Shown: positions 50,308-58,204 of the stretch, one piece after another | How the letters are laid out: each line of letters starts with the position of its first letter | Numbering within the stretch: the stretch's first letter is position 1 | Assembly: GCF_019048865.1 (NCBI RefSeq) | Contig: NZ_CP077604.1 | Location: forward strand, 1,178,001-1,242,000 | Reading direction: 5' to 3' | Origin: Aquihabitans sp. G128 | Lineage (GTDB): Bacteria; Actinomycetota; Acidimicrobiia; Acidimicrobiales; Iamiaceae | Length of the DNA stretch: 64,000 nucleotides | Notes under the pieces: generated by a model | What the model saw: the letters and a program-made list of their open reading frames with translations, nothing else | The model's database searches: none | What the model was told of the DNA's origin: nothing | Position numbers and translations under genes: made by a program

Positions 50308-51158
50308 CCGACGTGACCGTCCCGCACCCCGGGGCCGGCGCGGCACCCGTCGTCGACCCCTCGTGGCGCCGCACCGTCCGCCTCGGCGTCCTACTGGGCC
50401 GCCTGCAGCTCAAGGAGTTCTTCCGCTCCCGGGCCGCCCTCATCTTCGGCCTGCTGTTCCCGGTGATGCTGCTGGTGCTGCTGGCCTCGGTCTTCAACGA
50501 GACCATCAAGGGCACCGGCGGGGTCACCGTCGCCCAGTACATGACCGCCGGGGTGCTGGCCATCTCGATCGCCACCGCCGGCTTCTCCAACCTGGCCAAC
50601 ACGGTGGCCGTGCAGCGCGACACCGGCCGCATCAAGCGGTGGGCCGCCACCCCGATGCCGGTGGGCTCCTACCTCATCGGCCTCTTCGTGCGGACCCTGG
50701 TGATCGCGGTGGCAGGCACGGTCATCCTGCTGGCCATCGGTCTCGGCTTCTACGGCCTCCACCTCCCCGACTCCCTCGTCGACTGGGCCATGTTCGTGGC
50801 CGTGTTCGTGCTCGGCGTGGCCAGCACGTCGCTGCTGGGCATCGCCTTCTCCCGCCTGTGCAAGAACGGGGAGAACGCTCCAGCGGTGGTCACGCCGCCG
50901 TTCCTCGCCCTGCAGTTCATCTCCGGGACGTTCCTCGACTTCACCGACCTGGCGACGCCGCTCAAGGTGGTGGCATCGATCTTCCCGCTGCGGTGGATGG
51001 CCCTCGGCATGCGCTCGGCGTTCCTGCCCGACGGCTTCGCCGCCCACGAGACCGGCGGCAGCTGGCAGCGACCGATGGTGCTGACGGTGCTGCTCGCCTG
51101 GACCATCGGCGGCTTCTTCCTCGCCCGGGCCACCTTCAGCTGGCGGGAGCGGTCGTGA
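50304..51158 (+). CDS. ABC-2 exporter permease
   Basis: A 284-residue ABC-2 type permease with six hydrophobic segments, starting after a 40-residue soluble tail. The LGRLQLKEFFRSRAALIFGLLFPVML opening and the FISGTFLDFTDLATPLKVVASIFPLRWMA segment are usual for this family. It pairs with the ATPase upstream (ATGA) and overlaps the kinase start (GTGA), so all four genes form one coupled unit. Confidence 0.92.
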   Translation: MTDVTVPHPGAGAAPVVDPSWRRTVRLGVLLGRLQLKEFFRSRAALIFGLLFPVMLLVLLASVFNETIKGTGGVTVAQYMTAGVLAISIATAGFSNLANTVAVQRDTGRIKRWAATPMPVGSYLIGLFVRTLVIAVAGTVILLAIGLGFYGLHLPDSLVDWAMFVAVFVLGVASTSLLGIAFSRLCKNGENAPAVVTPPFLALQFISGTFLDFTDLATPLKVVASIFPLRWMALGMRSAFLPDGFAAHETGGSWQRPMVLTVLLAWTIGGFFLARATFSWRERS

Positions 51159-52411
51159 CCGCGGTCGAGCGGATCCGCCACGCGGCTGACGGCGGCTGCG
51201 GCGTGGACGAGGATGGCACCATGACCGACCAGGGCTGCGCCACGGGCGACGCCTCGCCCCACGCCTGGGAGCGGGTGGCGTGGGCCTGGCACCTGTTCAT
51301 CCCCGTGCTGCTCTGCCTCAGCCTCGTGGCGGCGCTGGGCGACCCGGACCTCTCGGGCGGCGGCAAGGTCTTCGTCGTCGGCATCTCGGTGCTGATGGTC
51401 AACTGGTACGTGGCCCTCCGGCCCGACCTGGCCCGCAACCGGGGGGCACAGCGGCGCTCGATCACCTGGGGCCTCGGCTCGGTGCTGCTCTGGCTGCCGC
51501 TGGTGCTGGTCCACCCCGCCTTCTTCCTGGTGCTGACCGCGCTGTTCTCCACCATCTTCGCCAACGTCGAGCTGCGACCGGCGTCGTGGCTGGCCGGGCT
51601 GCTCGGCATCGAGATCGCGGTGGCCAACCTCCGCTACGGCGACCCCACCCCGGGCGAGGCGGTGTTCACCCTCGTGTGGGCCATGGCCATCGTGCTGGCC
51701 GCCATCACCTTCGCCCGCTGGATCCACGGGATCATCGACCAGAGCCGGGACCGCAGCGACCTCATCGCCCAGCTCGAGTCCACCCAGGCCGAGCTGGCGG
51801 CGGCCGAACGGGAGGCGGGCGTGGCGGCCGAGCGCAGCCGGCTCACCGGCGAGATCCACGACACCCTCGCCCAGAGCTTCACCAGCATCGTGATGCTGCT
51901 GCAGGCCGTCGAGGCGGGGCTGGCGCCCGATGCCACGGCTCGCCGCCAGGTCGAGCTCGCCATCGACACCGCTCGCTCGGGCCTGGGCGACGCCCGCCGC
52001 CTCATCGCCGACCTGGCGCCCGAGGCGCTGGACGCCCGGACGCTCCCCGACGCCATCGAGCGGGTGGCCGACCGCTTCAGCGCCGAGACCGGCGTGGCCA
52101 GCACCGTGGCGGTGACCGGCGAGCAGCGGAAGCTCCCGCCGACCGTCGAGGTCGCGCTGCTGCGGGCGGCCCAGGAGTCGCTGGCCAACGTGCGCAAGCA
52201 CGCATCGGCCACCGCGGTGACCATCGCGCTGCGCTACGACGGCGAGGTGACCCTCCAGGTCGACGACGACGGCACCGGCTTCGACCCGGCCGACCCGGTC
52301 GCCGGCTTCGGCCTCCGGGGCATGCGGGACCGGCTGGCCACCGTCGACGGGCGCGTGCAGGTCGACTCCGAACCGGGCCACGGCACCCGCGTCCTGGTGG
52401 CCGTCCCGTGA
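51155..52411 (+). CDS. NarL-type sensor histidine kinase (HisKA_3)
   Basis: A 418-residue kinase with about five or six membrane helices (about residues 45-190) and no large external domain, then the HisKA_3 dimerisation helix with the phospho-histidine in ERSRLTGEIHDTLAQSFTSI, and the ATPase domain with AAQESLANVRKHA and DDDGTGFDP, GFGLRGMRDRL. This intramembrane-sensing type is often linked to ABC exporters, as here. GTG start coupled to the permease; the stop overlaps the regulator start. Confidence 0.92.
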   Translation: MTAVERIRHAADGGCGVDEDGTMTDQGCATGDASPHAWERVAWAWHLFIPVLLCLSLVAALGDPDLSGGGKVFVVGISVLMVNWYVALRPDLARNRGAQRRSITWGLGSVLLWLPLVLVHPAFFLVLTALFSTIFANVELRPASWLAGLLGIEIAVANLRYGDPTPGEAVFTLVWAMAIVLAAITFARWIHGIIDQSRDRSDLIAQLESTQAELAAAEREAGVAAERSRLTGEIHDTLAQSFTSIVMLLQAVEAGLAPDATARRQVELAIDTARSGLGDARRLIADLAPEALDARTLPDAIERVADRFSAETGVASTVAVTGEQRKLPPTVEVALLRAAQESLANVRKHASATAVTIALRYDGEVTLQVDDDGTGFDPADPVAGFGLRGMRDRLATVDGRVQVDSEPGHGTRVLVAVP

Positions 52412-53031
52412 TCCGCGTCCTGATCGTCGACGACCACCCGGTCGTGCGCGAAGGGCTGGCGGGCATGCTGGCCACCGAGGACGACCTGGAGGTGGTGGGC
52501 CAGGCCGCCGACGGGCTCGAAGCGGTGCGCCTCGCCGCCGACCTGCGGCCCGACGTCGTCCTCAGCGACCTCCGGATGCCCAACCTCGACGGCGTCGGGA
52601 CCATCACCGAGATCGCCCGGGTGGCGCCCGCCTCCCACGTCCTGGTGCTCACCACCTACGACACCGACGCCGACATCCTGCGCGCCGTCGAGGCCGGCGC
52701 CGCCGGCTACCTGCTCAAGGACACGCCCCGGGCCGTGCTGGTGGACGCCATCCGCGCCGCCTCCCGAGGCGAGACCGTCCTCGCCCCGGCCGTGGCGGCC
52801 CGGCTCGTCCGGCGCCTCCGGGACACCCATGAGGCCCTGACGGCCCGCGAGATCGACGTGCTGCACGTGGTGGCCAGCGGCGCCAGCAACGCCCAGGCGG
52901 CCGCCAAGCTCCACATCGGCGAGGCCACGGTGAAGACCCACCTCCTCCACATCTTCACCAAGCTCGGCGTCGAGGGGCGCACCGCAGCGGTGACCCGGGC
53001 CATGGAGCTCGGCATCATCCCCGCCCCCTGA
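52408..53031 (+). CDS. NarL/LuxR-type response regulator
   Basis: A 207-residue response regulator. Receiver: VLIVDDHPVVREGL, phospho-Asp in VVLSDLRMPNLDG, K in LLKDTPRA. C-terminal LuxR helix-turn-helix: LTAREIDVLHVVASGASNAQAAAKLHIGEATVKTHL. It is the partner of the kinase just upstream and presumably controls the exporter operon. The last gene of the four-gene unit. Confidence 0.94.
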   Translation: MIRVLIVDDHPVVREGLAGMLATEDDLEVVGQAADGLEAVRLAADLRPDVVLSDLRMPNLDGVGTITEIARVAPASHVLVLTTYDTDADILRAVEAGAAGYLLKDTPRAVLVDAIRAASRGETVLAPAVAARLVRRLRDTHEALTAREIDVLHVVASGASNAQAAAKLHIGEATVKTHLLHIFTKLGVEGRTAAVTRAMELGIIPAP

Positions 53032-53049
53032 ACGGGGCGGGACCCCCGG

Positions 53050-53055
53050 TACCCT
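53050..53055 (+). promoter_or_regulatory. -10 hexamer of the gene at 53062
   Basis: TACCCT, then TGGCCG and the ATG at 53062. Confidence 0.55.
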
Positions 53056-53061
53056 TGGCCG

Positions 53062-53829
53062 ATGGAGTGGTTGCTGGTCGCCCTCATCGCCATCCTCTGC
53101 ACCGCCACCACCCTGGCGTGCATCGTGGCCCTGATCGCCCGCAACCGGGTCAACCGCCACCACCGCGTCGACCCCGCGGTGCCCACCGACGCCCCGCTCA
53201 CCTGGCTCGTCGACCCGCGTGCGCCCGCCAAGCTCCACCGCCGGCTGGCCAAGGTCGGCACCAGCACCACCGCGGTGGCCGACGACCTCCGCCCCACCGG
53301 TCGCAAGGCCCGCAAGGTGGAGCCCTCGCCGCTGGTGGCCACCGCCGAGGACTTGCGCGCCCAGGCCGTGCTGCTCGACCGCCAGGTCGCCCGGCTCGCC
53401 GTCCTGGCCGCCGGGGCCCGTCGCGGCCCGCTGCACCAGCTGGGACGGTCCGTCGACGACGTCGAGGCGGCCGCCGCCCGCCTCGTGGCGCTCAGCACCC
53501 AGGTGCGCACCCCGCGGGGCCTCAGCGCCGACGACGGCACGCTGGCCGACATCACCGCCCGGGTCGACCGCCTCGCCGAAGCGCACCAGGAGCTGGTGGA
53601 GCTCGACCGGGGCAACGGCCTGCACGACCGCCCGCTCGCCGCGCCACCCCTGGTGCGCACCCCGGAAGGCGGAGCGCGGAGCCCCCTCCCGCCCCCGCCT
53701 GCCCCTCGCCCTGCCACCAGGCCGACGGCGGCCGCTCCGCCCAGCCCCGGTCCCGCCGACGACACCCGGGTCGCGCCGCAGACCGAGCCGCCGCAGCCCC
53801 AGACCTGGCCGCCGACGCCCAGCAGGTAG
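53062..53829 (+). CDS. Membrane-anchored helical protein, unknown
   Basis: A 255-residue protein with one N-terminal helix (WLLVALIAILCTATTLACIVALIA), a basic stretch, a helical middle (LVATAEDLRAQAVLLDRQVARLAVLA) and a Pro-rich tail of about 60 residues (LPPPPAPRPATRPTAAAPP). I do not recognise it. It stands alone on a leaderless promoter; the following AsnC-type gene has its own. Confidence 0.7.
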   Translation: MEWLLVALIAILCTATTLACIVALIARNRVNRHHRVDPAVPTDAPLTWLVDPRAPAKLHRRLAKVGTSTTAVADDLRPTGRKARKVEPSPLVATAEDLRAQAVLLDRQVARLAVLAAGARRGPLHQLGRSVDDVEAAAARLVALSTQVRTPRGLSADDGTLADITARVDRLAEAHQELVELDRGNGLHDRPLAAPPLVRTPEGGARSPLPPPPAPRPATRPTAAAPPSPGPADDTRVAPQTEPPQPQTWPPTPSR

Positions 53830-53834
53830 CCGGG

Positions 53835-53840
53835 TAGCCT
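53835..53840 (+). promoter_or_regulatory. -10 hexamer of the AsnC-type gene
   Basis: TAGCCT, then CCGGCC and the ATG at 53847. Confidence 0.55.
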
Positions 53841-53846
53841 CCGGCC

Positions 53847-54125
53847 ATGGTCCACGCCTTCGTGTTGCTCAAGGCCGAGCCGGCCCAGATCGCCGCCCTC
53901 ACCAGCGCCCTCACCGAGGTCGACGGGGTGGCCGAGGTGTACTCCGTGGCCGGCGACGTCGACCTCATCGCCATCATCCGGGTCCCGCACCACGACGACC
54001 TCGCCGAGGTCGTCACCCGCCACATCTCGTCGCTCCCCGGCATCGTCGAGACCCGCACCATGATCGCGTTCAAGGCGTTCAGCCAGCACGACCTCGATGC
54101 CATGTGGGACCTCGGGGCCTCCTAG
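53847..54125 (+). CDS. Stand-alone Lrp/AsnC ligand-binding (RAM) domain protein
   Basis: A 92-residue protein that is only the effector-binding half of an Lrp/AsnC regulator: VHAFVLLKAEPAQIAALTSAL, GVAEVYSVAGDVDLIAIIRV and ISSLPGIVETRTMIAFKAFS. There is no helix-turn-helix, so it probably senses an amino acid as a dimer or octamer, as known for stand-alone RAM proteins. Its last 50 bases and the next 25 are duplicated downstream at 54265, where the second IS481 copy has inserted. Confidence 0.9.
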   Translation: MVHAFVLLKAEPAQIAALTSALTEVDGVAEVYSVAGDVDLIAIIRVPHHDDLAEVVTRHISSLPGIVETRTMIAFKAFSQHDLDAMWDLGAS

Positions 54126-54149
54126 CCGCTGACATCCCTCCGGGCGCCC
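54071..54149 (+). repeat. Duplicated AsnC 3' end, copy inside the gene
   Basis: This segment recurs 194 bp downstream (54265-54320, continued at 55370-55392 beyond the insertion element). The copies differ at four sites over about 79 bp: GAT/GAC, GGG/GGC, TCC/CCC and GACA/GGCA. Confidence 0.85.
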
Positions 54150-54320
54150 AGCCGCCCACGCCACGAGGTCTTGCTCCTCGGCCAGGGCCTCGGAGAAGGG
54201 CCACCCCACCGTCCTTCCCGCTCCTGGCGCCTCCTTCGTCGGCGCCGGGCCGCTCGGGCCCAGGCAAGGCGTTCAGCCAGCACGACCTCGACGCCATGTG
54301 GGACCTCGGCGCCCCCTAGC

Positions 54321-55363
54321 TGTAGTGACCACGGACCTTGTTGACACCGGTCCGAGCATGAAGTGAGCCCCCTGGGCGAGTGTGGAGCTGTCTAGGACCC
54401 ACGCTCGAACCAGGAGGCTCGAAGTGCACGGTAACGCTCGGCTCACGCCCGTTGGCCGGCTCACGTTGGTGATGCGGATCGAATCTGGCCGACCAGTCGC
54501 CCATGTGGCTGCGGAGATGGGGATCTCCCGCCCGACCGCGTACAAGTGGTGGCGGCGGTGGCAAGACGACGGCGAAGCCGGCCTCATCGACCGTTCGAGC
54601 CGGCCCCGGTCGTGTCCGCATCGCAGCCCCGTCGAGCTCGAGTCCGCAATCGAGGACCTCCGGCGGACACTGAAGCTCGGTCCGGTGCGCATCGCCGCCC
54701 GGCTCGGGGTCCCGGCGTCGACGGTCCACCGGGTGCTGTGTCGGCTCGGTCTGAACCGCCTCGCGTGGATGGACCGGCCGACAGGTCGGGTGATCCGTCG
54801 CTATGAACGGAGCGTGCCGGGCGAGCTGGTGCATGTCGACGTGAAGAAGCTTGGCCGGGTTCCCGACGGCGGCGGTTGGCGGGTCCACGGCCGAGAGAGC
54901 CGCCCGAACCGCAAGCGTGGCCCAGGATGGGACTTCATCCACTCAGCGGTCGATGACCAGTCCCGGCTCGCCTACAGCGAGATCCACCCTGACGAGAAGG
55001 CCGACACCTGCGTCGCGTTCTGGCGCAGGGCGAGAGCCTTCTACGCGGACCACGGCATCGATGTCACCGGGGTCATGACCGACAACGCCAAGGCGTACCT
55101 CTGCGCCCGCTTCCAAGACGCGATCGGCGAGGCCGGTGCTCGGCACTGGTCGATCCCGCCCTACTCGCCTCAGATCAACGGCAAGGTCGAGCGGTTCAAC
55201 CGCACCTTCCTAGACGAGTGGGCCTACGTGCAGCCCTGGCCGGACAACGCCACCAGAACCGCAGCCCTGGACGACTGGCTCCACCTCTACAACCATCACC
55301 GGCACCACACCGCCGTCGGCGGCCCACCCATCAGCCGCGTCAACGACCTACCGGGTCACTACA
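54321..55363 (+). mobile_element. IS481-family insertion sequence, copy 2 (1043 bp)
   Basis: Same ends as copy 1 (TGTAGTGACC and GGTCACTACA), flanked by a 6-bp duplication CCTAGC (54315-54320 and 55364-55369). This is the reverse complement of the copy 1 target, as expected for NCTAGN. The sequence matches copy 1 except for five rather than six C near 54368, so transposition is recent. Confidence 0.95.
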
Positions 55364-55368
55364 CCTAG
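54424..55368 (+). CDS. IS481-family transposase, copy 2
   Basis: A 314-residue transposase identical to that of copy 1 except for the final residue, Thr instead of Ser. That residue is encoded by the junction of the element end and the target, and the TAG stop belongs to the duplicated CTAG. HTH domains and the D139/D220/E256 triad are as in copy 1. AGGAGG precedes the GTG by 7 nt. Confidence 0.95.
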   Translation: MHGNARLTPVGRLTLVMRIESGRPVAHVAAEMGISRPTAYKWWRRWQDDGEAGLIDRSSRPRSCPHRSPVELESAIEDLRRTLKLGPVRIAARLGVPASTVHRVLCRLGLNRLAWMDRPTGRVIRRYERSVPGELVHVDVKKLGRVPDGGGWRVHGRESRPNRKRGPGWDFIHSAVDDQSRLAYSEIHPDEKADTCVAFWRRARAFYADHGIDVTGVMTDNAKAYLCARFQDAIGEAGARHWSIPPYSPQINGKVERFNRTFLDEWAYVQPWPDNATRTAALDDWLHLYNHHRHHTAVGGPPISRVNDLPGHYT

Positions 55369-55425
55369 CCGCTGGCATCCCTCCGGGCGCCCGGCAGCGG
55401 AGCGGCGGCGGCAGCAGCAGCAGAC

Positions 55426-56736
55426 CTAGAGGAGCTGGGTGGCGAGGTGGATCAGGAGGCCCACGAGGCCCCCGACCACCGTGCCGTTGATGCGGATGAA
55501 CTGCAGGTCCCGGCCCACCTGGAGCTCGATGCGGCGGCTGGCGTCGTCGGCGTCCCAGCGGGCCACGGTGCCCGAGATCAGGTCGGCCACCTCGTCGCGG
55601 TACTGGTCGAGCACGTAGAGCACCGTCCGCTCCACCCAGCCGTCGATCTTGGCCCGCAGCTCGGCGTCGGTCTCGAGGCTCTGGCCGAGGCGGACGATCC
55701 CGGCCTCCAGCTTGGCCCGCAGCTCGCTGTCGGGATCGGCGCTGGCGGTGATGAGCGTGGCCTTGAGGTCGGTCCACAGCGTGGAGGTCCACGCCCGCAG
55801 CGCCGGGTGGGCCAGGAGCTGGGCCTTGAGCTCCTCGCCGCGTGCCTCCATCTCCGGCGACGTGCGCAGCTTGACCGCGAGCTCGCGGATGCGGTCGTCG
55901 ATCTGGTGGCGGACGTCGTGGTCGGGGTCGGCGGCCACCTCGTCGAGGAACTTCCGGCCGCCACCGGTGAGGCGGGCGACGATCCGCTCGTCGACCGCGT
56001 CGGGCACCCACCAGGGGGACTCCTTCTCGACGCGGGCCCGGATGGTGTCGGTGTTGCGGTCGAGGAACTTGGCCGTGGCCTCGATCAGCGATTCGACCAG
56101 GACCTGGTGCTGGCCGTCGGCGATGGCGGCGTCGAGCACCTTGGCGGCCAGCGCGGCGGCGGGCACGTCGGCCACCCGCTCGGTGACCATCTGCTCCACC
56201 ACCGGGGCCACGTCCTCGTCGCGCAGCACCTCCACCGCAGCCTGCACGGCATCGCCGGCGTTCTCGCCGAGCTTGCGGGCGTTCGTGGGGTCGGCCAGGT
56301 AGGCGCCGATGCGGTCGGCCACGCCGACCGAGCGGATCTTCTCGGCGATCACCGGGCCCGAGAGGAAGTTGCCCTGGACGAACGTGCCCAGGCCCTTGCC
56401 GATGTCGTCCTTGCGCTCGGCGATGATCGCCGTGTGCGGGATGGGCAGGCCCAGCGGGTGGCGGAACAGGGCCGTCACCGCGAACCAATCGGCGAGGGCG
56501 CCGACCATGGCGGCCTCGGCGAAGGCCTCGACGTAGCCGGCGAGGGTGTTGTCCGGGAACTGGCGAGCCACCACGAACACCACGGCCGCCAGCACCAGCA
56601 GGCCGGTGGCCAGCAGCTTCATCTTCCCGAGGGCGCCGGCCCGCTGCTGATCATCGGCTGATCCGCCAGGCGTGGCGTCGCTCGCCGGGCGCACCGCAGG
56701 GGCCGGCACGGACGGGAGGCGATCGGTGAGCGACAT
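55426..56736 (-). CDS. DUF445 membrane protein
   Basis: A 436-residue DUF445 (YjiN/YheB-like) protein. One helix near residues 40-58 (LLATGLLVLAAVVFVVA), then the conserved FAEAAMVGALADWFAVTALFRHPLGLPIPHTAI, a long helical body, and a C-terminal hydrophobic hairpin (INGTVVGGLVGLLIHLATQLL). Family function unknown; it is a membrane-anchored rod-like protein. An ATG three codons upstream is possible, but TAAGGA at 56745-56750 fits this start. Confidence 0.88.
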   Translation of the reverse strand: MSLTDRLPSVPAPAVRPASDATPGGSADDQQRAGALGKMKLLATGLLVLAAVVFVVARQFPDNTLAGYVEAFAEAAMVGALADWFAVTALFRHPLGLPIPHTAIIAERKDDIGKGLGTFVQGNFLSGPVIAEKIRSVGVADRIGAYLADPTNARKLGENAGDAVQAAVEVLRDEDVAPVVEQMVTERVADVPAAALAAKVLDAAIADGQHQVLVESLIEATAKFLDRNTDTIRARVEKESPWWVPDAVDERIVARLTGGGRKFLDEVAADPDHDVRHQIDDRIRELAVKLRTSPEMEARGEELKAQLLAHPALRAWTSTLWTDLKATLITASADPDSELRAKLEAGIVRLGQSLETDAELRAKIDGWVERTVLYVLDQYRDEVADLISGTVARWDADDASRRIELQVGRDLQFIRINGTVVGGLVGLLIHLATQLL

Positions 56737-56807
56737 CGGGGCCATCCTTACCCCGACGGGTGACGGCTCGTGCCCCGCCAGGAGTCACACACCGCCGCCT
56801 GCGCTGG

Positions 56808-58097
56808 TCAGCGGTAGTAGCCGACGACGTCGACGACCACGTCGGTGGCCAGGCTGGCCGAGACCTGCACGAAGGCCTGGGCGTCGAGGGCCGACACCGC
56901 GGTGAACCGGCCGGCGTCGCCGCCCCAGACCATGGTGTTGGCCTGGGGCTTGGCCACCCCGTTGGCCCACACCGTCAGGTTGCCACTGCCGGTGCTGGCG
57001 TTCACCACCAGCACGGTGAGCAGCGCGGCGGTCGCTCCCACCGGCACGCCGCTGGCGTTGGCCTTCAGGTCGAGGGACCGGGCGGCGTTCGGGCTGAGGG
57101 GCTTCTTCGTGCCCACCGCCGGCAGGGTGCCGCTGCGGGAGTCGTAGATGCGGGCGGGAGCCGGCAGCACGTGGAACGAGCCGGCGGTGTTCGCGCCGCC
57201 GAGCTTCCGCCACGTGCCCGGCGTGCCGCTGGCCAGGCACAGCCAAAGGTCGTCGCGGTCGTGCACGATGGCGCCCTTCGTGCCCGGGGTGCTGCGCTGG
57301 GGCGGCGGGTCGAGGGTGAACGGCGGGTCGAGCACCAGGTGCTGGCGGCCCGACCCGACGCGCAGCCCCAGCAGCGACCCGTACAGGGTGGCGCCCGTGT
57401 CGACGTTGCTGACCGCTACGCCCGTCCCCGTGCCGGACGAGGAGCCGAACACCAGGACGCCGGGCCCGCCGCCGAGGGCCTCGACCGCCACCCCCGCAGC
57501 CGGGCCCTCGGTCCGCACGTGGAGCCCGCTCCCTCCCCCCTCGGTGAAGATGGCCGTGCCCTCGCCGGTCGTCACCGCGATGCCGTCGCCGGCGCCCAGG
57601 GCCTTGACGGCCACCGCGGCGTAGCCCGACGAGCTGGCCTCGACCCCCAGGGCGTAGCCGCTCCCGCTGTGGCGAGCGAACACGCCGTAGGCGCCGGCGG
57701 TGCCGGTGGTGCCGTAGACGCCGCTCGCCGCCGCGGTGTCGGTGGAGCCCGACACGCCGTCGCCGCCCAAGCCGGTGCCCAGCACCCCGGGGCTCCCGCT
57801 GCCGGCCACCGTCGCGGCGGCAGCGGGCGACGCGGCCAGGCCGGCGAGAGCGGCGCCCCCGGCCACGGCACCGGCCGCCACCATGCCCGCTCGCCGCAGG
57901 GCGGCCCGCCGGTCGAGCACCTCGGGCGCCGCCGAGGCGGGCCCGTCACCGGCCCGGTCTGCGGTCGGCGGGGTGGCGGCCCCGGCTGCGGTGGGCGCCG
58001 ACCGGTCTCGGTCGACGAGCGCCCGGAGGCGGGCGACCTCGGCGACGAGGTCGGCGACGGTGGCTTCGAGCGGGGAGCTGGCGGGGGCGTGGTCCAT
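56808..58097 (-). CDS. Tat-exported surface protein, paralogue 1
   Basis: A 429-residue protein. A cytoplasmic start of about 60 residues has a short coiled coil (VADLVAEVARLRALVDRDR), then a twin-arginine signal (DRRAALRRAGMVAAGAVAGG) ending at ASPAAAA. The mature part has a Gly/Ser/Thr/Val-rich repetitive beta region (GVLGTGLGGDGVSGST, GVYGTTGTAGAYGVFARHS) and a C-terminal domain from FHVLPAPARIYDSR to VVVDVVGYYR, known from actinobacterial surface proteins. Function unknown. About half of its residues match the next gene; both carry the same upstream element. Confidence 0.82.
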   Translation of the reverse strand: MDHAPASSPLEATVADLVAEVARLRALVDRDRSAPTAAGAATPPTADRAGDGPASAAPEVLDRRAALRRAGMVAAGAVAGGAALAGLAASPAAAATVAGSGSPGVLGTGLGGDGVSGSTDTAAASGVYGTTGTAGAYGVFARHSGSGYALGVEASSSGYAAVAVKALGAGDGIAVTTGEGTAIFTEGGGSGLHVRTEGPAAGVAVEALGGGPGVLVFGSSSGTGTGVAVSNVDTGATLYGSLLGLRVGSGRQHLVLDPPFTLDPPPQRSTPGTKGAIVHDRDDLWLCLASGTPGTWRKLGGANTAGSFHVLPAPARIYDSRSGTLPAVGTKKPLSPNAARSLDLKANASGVPVGATAALLTVLVVNASTGSGNLTVWANGVAKPQANTMVWGGDAGRFTAVSALDAQAFVQVSASLATDVVVDVVGYYR

Positions 58098-58142
58098 GGT
58101 GCGATCGGACCACGGAGCCGTCCGCCGATCCACGGTCCCCGC

Positions 58143-58171
58143 CACTCATCGACCCGCCGCCGGTACTCAAT
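58143..58171 (-). promoter_or_regulatory. Shared upstream element of surface protein 1
   Basis: On the minus strand: ATTGAGTACCG, 9 bp, CGATGAGTG, then 45 nt to the ATG at 58097. The paralogue has the same words, spacing and distance. The second word carries TGAGT 21 bp after the first, so this may be a two-site operator or a promoter. Confidence 0.65.
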
Positions 58172-58204
58172 CCCGCGAGCGGCCGCCGACCGATCCTGCG
58201 CCGG

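Larger units (their letters stand above)
54265..55392 (+). repeat. Second copy of the AsnC 3' end, split by IS481 copy 2
   Basis: 54265-54320 repeats the AsnC end from CAAGGCGTTC to the TAG stop, and 55364-55392 resumes with the target duplication and the following bases. Removing the element rejoins one continuous copy of 54071-54149. The 115 bp between the two copies (54150-54264) show no gene or other structure. Confidence 0.8.
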
